Of a stretch of DNA of 8,493 bases, positions 6,064 through 8,493 are shown one piece after another; the first letter of the stretch is position 1, and each line of letters begins with the position of its first letter. Below the pieces are notes generated by a model. It did not search any database, was not told the DNA's origin, and was given only the letters and a program-made list of their open reading frames with translations. The position numbers and the translations under genes are program-made. The stretch comes from DATAFT01 sp035544635 (GTDB lineage: Bacteria > Acidobacteriota > Thermoanaerobaculia > Multivoradales > Multivoraceae): NCBI GenBank assembly GCA_035544635.1, contig DATKDQ010000410.1:1-8493 (forward strand), written 5' to 3'.

Positions 6064-6069
6064 TAGACT
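6064..6069 (+). promoter_or_regulatory. Possible -10 element ahead of the squalene/phytoene synthase
   Basis: TAGACT, inside TACTAGACT at 6061-6069, is a local AT-rich patch 25 bp before the ATG and matches 4 of 6 positions of the -10 consensus. No believable -35 box is present. It could give extra transcription of the synthase inside the operon; chance is equally possible. Confidence 0.22.
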
Positions 6070-6093
6070 CGGGCTTCCTCTCGCGGTTCCTCC

Positions 6094-6996
6094 ATGGCGA
6101 ACCTCGACGATCTCCTGGTCAAGACCAGCCGGACCTTCGCGCTGACCATCCCGCTGCTGCCCGAGCCGACGCGGCGAGAGGTCACCGTCGCCTACCTCCT
6201 GTTCCGCATCGCCGACACCTTCGAGGACGCGTCGCACTGGCCGCGCGAGCGCCGCATCGAGGCGCTCCGACGCTTCGCCGAGCTGCTCGAGTGCGACCAC
6301 CTCGCCGCCGTCGCGGGCGACGGCTCGGACTGGGGGGCGGAGCAGGCGTCGGCGCACCAGGGCTACGTGGAGCTCCTGTCGGAGATGCCGACGGTGCTCG
6401 AGGCGTTCGCCGCGCTCGCCGAGCCCGCGCGCCGGCGCATCCGCCTCGACACCGCGCGCACCGCCCGCGGCATGGCGCGGTTCGTGGCGCGCACCGGCGA
6501 CGACGGCAGGCTCGAGCTCGAGGACGTGCCCGATCTCAAGGGCTACTGCTACGTGGTCGCCGGGATCGTGGGTGAGATGCTGACCGAGCTCTTCGTGCTC
6601 GGACACCGGTCGCTCCAGCCGACCGCTCCCTACCTGCGGGAGCGCGCCCCGCTCTTCGGCGAGGCGCTCCAGCTCGTCAACATCCTCAAGGACTCGGCGG
6701 ACGACGCCCGCGAGGGCCGCAGCTACCTGCCGGCCCGCGTCGACCGCGCCGAGGTGTTCGATCTGGCGCGGCGCGATCTCGAGGCGTCGGCCGAGTACGT
6801 GCACGCGCTGCAGCGCGCGGCGGCGCCGCGCGGTCTGGTCGAGTTCACCGCGCTGCCGGTGCTGCTGGCACGCGCCACGCTCGACCGGGTCGAAGGCTCG
6901 GGTCCGGGGGCGAAGCTCTCGCGGCCCGAGGTGGCGTCGATCGTCGACGCGATGCGCCGCGCGCTGGATCAGGAGCGGCCCGCGATTCCGGCGTGA
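6094..6996 (+). CDS. Squalene/phytoene synthase family protein (head-to-head prenyl transferase)
   Basis: The product condenses two farnesyl or geranylgeranyl diphosphates into a presqualene- or prephytoene-type intermediate and then a C30 or C40 product. It has 300 residues. The trans-isoprenyl diphosphate synthase landmarks are all present: KTSRTFALTIPLLP (10-23), first Asp-rich motif DTFED at 41-45, RTARGMARFV, GYCYVVAGIVGEML (150-163) and second Asp-rich motif NILKDSADD with Asp200, Asp203 and Asp204 followed by REGRSYLP. SRTFAL and LFRIADTFED lean towards squalene synthases rather than CrtB. The second tyrosine of the common YCYYVAG is Val154 here. There is no C-terminal membrane helix, unlike eukaryotic squalene synthase. 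It starts 45 bp after ipk, without a clear Shine-Dalgarno. Substrate, and whether it stops at presqualene diphosphate as HpnD does, cannot be read from sequence. Confidence 0.9.
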   Translation: MANLDDLLVKTSRTFALTIPLLPEPTRREVTVAYLLFRIADTFEDASHWPRERRIEALRRFAELLECDHLAAVAGDGSDWGAEQASAHQGYVELLSEMPTVLEAFAALAEPARRRIRLDTARTARGMARFVARTGDDGRLELEDVPDLKGYCYVVAGIVGEMLTELFVLGHRSLQPTAPYLRERAPLFGEALQLVNILKDSADDAREGRSYLPARVDRAEVFDLARRDLEASAEYVHALQRAAAPRGLVEFTALPVLLARATLDRVEGSGPGAKLSRPEVASIVDAMRRALDQERPAIPA

Positions 6997-7061
6997 GGGG
7001 AACGGCGAGCCGAGACCGAGGATCGAGTCGGGTGGAAGCGGCGGCGCGGCGGAGGCGCGGC

Positions 7062-7073
7062 GCCGGGCCCGGC
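7062..7073. repeat. 12-bp GC palindrome in the spacer before the hydrolase
   Basis: GCCGGGCCCGGC is self-complementary and lies in the 97-bp gap between the synthase and the hydrolase, 20 bp before the hydrolase start. It could form a small leader hairpin, but short GC palindromes are expected by chance in this composition. No promoter is visible in the gap. Confidence 0.2.
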
Positions 7074-7093
7074 ACCGGAGAAGGGGAGGAGCG

Positions 7094-7810
7094 ATGAATT
7101 CGAGCCCGCGTCCCGAGTTCCTGTACCTCGGCCACTCCACCGTCCTGTGCACGCTGCCCGGCGGCCAGACCATCCTGATCGACCCCTGGGTCGCGCACAA
7201 TCCAGCGTGCCCGGACGCCGCGAAGGAGCTCGCCCGCGTCGACGCCATGCTCATCACCCACGCCCACTCAGACCACATGGGCGACGCCGTGGAGCTCGCG
7301 AAGCGGCACCGGCCGCAGAAGGTGGTGGCCTGCTACGAGGTCGCCGCCTGGCTCGAGAGCCAGGGCGTCGAGCGCTGCGCCGGGATGAACCTCGGCGGCA
7401 GTCAGGAGGTGCTCGGGAACCGCGTGTCCATGGTGCGCGCCGACCACTCGTCCGGCATCGCGACGACCGACGGCCTCCGTTACGGCGGGCTCGCCGCCGG
7501 CTACGTGGTGCGGCTTCCCGAGGGCTTCACCTTCTACCACGCCGGCGACACCGCGCTCTTCTCCGACATGGAGCTGATCGCTGAGCTCTACCGGCCAGAG
7601 CTGGCGTTCCTCCCGATCGGCGACCTCTACACCATGGACCCGCTGCACGCGGCGATCGCCTGTCGCCTCCTGGGCGTCTCCACGGTGATCCCGATCCACT
7701 ACGCGACGTTTCCGGCGCTGACCGGCACGCCCGAGGCGCTCGGCGCCGCGCTCCAGGACCGGGGCATCACCACCGAGGTGGTGGCCTTGAAGCCGGGAGA
7801 GACGTACTAG
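7094..7810 (+). CDS. UPF0173-type metal-dependent hydrolase (metallo-beta-lactamase fold)
   Basis: A 238-residue single-domain protein of normal length for the UPF0173/YtkL group; its physiological substrate is not known to me. It begins FLYLGHSTVLCTLPGG, typical of the group, and has the metal motif THAHSDHMGD (His56, His58, Asp60, His61), a further His118 in RADHSSG, the bridging Asp152 in HAGDTALF and His202 in PIHYATFP. That is a complete two-metal site. No signal peptide or membrane segment is visible, so it should be cytosolic. A strong ribosome binding site, GGGGAGGA at 7083-7090, fixes ATG 7094. It follows the squalene/phytoene synthase by 97 bp on the same strand and is probably the last gene of the transcript, given the hairpin just after its stop. 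A role in isoprenoid metabolism would be guesswork. Confidence 0.88.
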   Translation: MNSSPRPEFLYLGHSTVLCTLPGGQTILIDPWVAHNPACPDAAKELARVDAMLITHAHSDHMGDAVELAKRHRPQKVVACYEVAAWLESQGVERCAGMNLGGSQEVLGNRVSMVRADHSSGIATTDGLRYGGLAAGYVVRLPEGFTFYHAGDTALFSDMELIAELYRPELAFLPIGDLYTMDPLHAAIACRLLGVSTVIPIHYATFPALTGTPEALGAALQDRGITTEVVALKPGETY

Positions 7811-7820
7811 TTCTGTGGGC

Positions 7821-7857
7821 AGGGGAGCAGGCAAGCTGCTCCCCTCTACTTATAATT
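7821..7857 (+). terminator. Probable intrinsic terminator of the isoprenoid operon
   Basis: AGGGGAGCAG (7821-7830) and CTGCTCCCCT (7836-7845) form a perfect 10-bp stem with the 5-nt loop GCAAG, starting 10 bp after the hydrolase stop. A T-rich but interrupted tract (to 7857) follows. Stem strength and position fit a terminator, though the U-tract is imperfect. The tract also contains the TATAAT of the next gene, so terminator and promoter share bases. The same inverted repeat could instead, or also, be an operator for the regulator downstream. Confidence 0.6.
7851..7856 (+). promoter_or_regulatory. -10 box of the DtxR/MntR-family regulator gene
   Basis: TATAAT is a perfect sigma-70 -10 hexamer in otherwise GC-rich DNA. 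The -35 region is poor: CAGGCA at 7828-7833, with a 17-bp spacer, matches about 3 of 6 positions. Initiation 6-8 bp downstream would fall at about 7862-7865, within a few bases of the ATG at 7867, so the message would be leaderless or nearly so. The lack of a Shine-Dalgarno before that ATG fits this. Confidence 0.6.
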
Positions 7858-7866
7858 GGGCGCCCG

Positions 7867-8493
7867 ATGCCCACGTCGACCGTCGAGGACTACCTCAAGT
7901 GCATCCTGGCCGCGCAGCAGCGCCGGCCCGACACGCTCGTGACCATGGGGCAGATCGGCGCCGCGCTCGGGGTCGCGCCGGGCACGGTGACGGCGATGGT
8001 GAAGACGCTGGCCGAGAGCGGGTTGGTCGACTACGAGCCCTACTCGGGCGTCCGCCTGTCCGAAGCCGGCGAGCGGCTCGCCACCCACGTGCTGCGGCGC
8101 CACCGCCTGATCGAGCTCTTCCTGGTCGAGCGGATGGGCTACGACTGGAGCGAGGTGCACGACGAGGCGGAGCAGCTCGAGCATGCCGTCTCCGACCGCC
8201 TGATCGAGCGCATCGACGAGATGCTCGGGCATCCCTCGGCGGACCCGCACGGCGACCCCATCCCGGATCGTGAGGGCCAGATCCCCGAATTCTCGTCCGC
8301 CACGCTCCTTGCCTGCCCGCTCGGCGAGCCGCAGCGCGTGGTGCGGGTCGGGGATCAGAGCTCGGACTTCCTGCGCCTGCTCGAGAAACGAGGCCTCATC
8401 CCCGGCAGCCGCGTCCAGGTGGAGTCGCGCAGCGAGGCGGCGGACTCGGTGGAGCTCGCTACCGCGAACGGCGATCACGTGAGCCTGGGCTTC
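7867..8493 (+). CDS. DtxR/MntR-family metal-dependent transcriptional repressor (3' end outside window)
   Basis: The reading frame runs off the window after 209 residues, close to the length of full DtxR/IdeR proteins, so only a short tail is probably missing. Domains: winged helix-turn-helix at about 5-66 (GQIGAALGVAPGTVTAMVKTL holds the recognition helix), metal-binding dimerisation domain at about 67-125, and a C-terminal SH3-like/FeoA-type domain from about 145. Metal ligands align with DtxR at identical numbers: His79, Glu83 and His98 of the ancillary site, Glu105 and His106 of the primary site. But the DtxR ligands Met10 and Cys102 are replaced by Asp8 and Glu102, as in the manganese sensor MntR, while MntR's Glu11 is Lys11. 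With metal bound it should repress metal-uptake genes. The start has no Shine-Dalgarno; see the TATAAT box just upstream. It is probably a separate unit from the isoprenoid operon. Confidence 0.92.
   Translation, partial: MPTSTVEDYLKCILAAQQRRPDTLVTMGQIGAALGVAPGTVTAMVKTLAESGLVDYEPYSGVRLSEAGERLATHVLRRHRLIELFLVERMGYDWSEVHDEAEQLEHAVSDRLIERIDEMLGHPSADPHGDPIPDREGQIPEFSSATLLACPLGEPQRVVRVGDQSSDFLRLLEKRGLIPGSRVQVESRSEAADSVELATANGDHVSLGF

Noticed and set aside
5953..7278. Minus-strand open frame opposite the squalene/phytoene synthase
   Set aside because: The + strand carries both Asp-rich motifs and all family signatures; the minus frame has none.
1..8493. Mobile elements, CRISPR arrays, tRNA or rRNA genes
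   Set aside because: I saw no transposase or integrase motifs, no regularly spaced direct repeats and no tRNA- or rRNA-like sequence; composition looks uniform throughout.

Overview
This is a GC-rich (by eye about 70% or more) bacterial chromosomal segment in which every gene I can support lies on the + strand. It holds most of a mevalonate-type isoprenoid pathway plus the first committed step towards C30 (or C40) isoprenoids. The phylum cannot be fixed from the sequence alone. High GC, a class I-type HMG-CoA reductase, a squalene/phytoene synthase and a HpnG-like fragment would fit a hopanoid- or squalene-making bacterium such as a myxobacterium, an acidobacterium, a Binatota-like lineage or a Chloroflexota member.

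Layout: (1) 2-364, the C-terminal end of a nucleoside-phosphorylase-fold gene resembling hopanoid-associated phosphorylase HpnG. (2) 423-3960, a tight block of type 2 IPP isomerase (fni), HMG-CoA reductase and mevalonate kinase, with a 4-bp overlap at the first junction and a 2-bp gap at the second. (3) 3961-4078, an intergenic region with an AT-rich perfect inverted repeat that looks like a transcription-factor operator. (4) 4079-6048, a GHMP-family mevalonate (di)phosphate decarboxylase and an isopentenyl phosphate kinase (IPK), separated by 164 bp that include a 9-bp-stem hairpin. (5) 6094-6996, a squalene/phytoene synthase. (6) 7094-7810, a UPF0173-type metallo-beta-lactamase-fold hydrolase followed by a hairpin terminator. 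(7) 7867 to the window end, a DtxR/MntR-family metal-dependent repressor with its own TATAAT promoter and apparently a leaderless start.

How the genes fit together: HMG-CoA reductase makes mevalonate and mevalonate kinase makes mevalonate 5-phosphate. No phosphomevalonate kinase is present, but an IPK is. The simplest reading is the 'alternative' mevalonate pathway known from haloarchaea and the chloroflexote Roseiflexus: decarboxylation of mevalonate 5-phosphate to isopentenyl phosphate, then IPK to IPP. Fni then makes DMAPP, an unseen prenyltransferase makes FPP or GGPP, and the squalene/phytoene synthase condenses two of these. The decarboxylase has Ala at the position of a lysine that contacts the pyrophosphate of the classical substrate, which agrees with this reading but does not prove it. 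HMG-CoA synthase, acetoacetyl-CoA thiolase and a polyprenyl synthase are not in the window.
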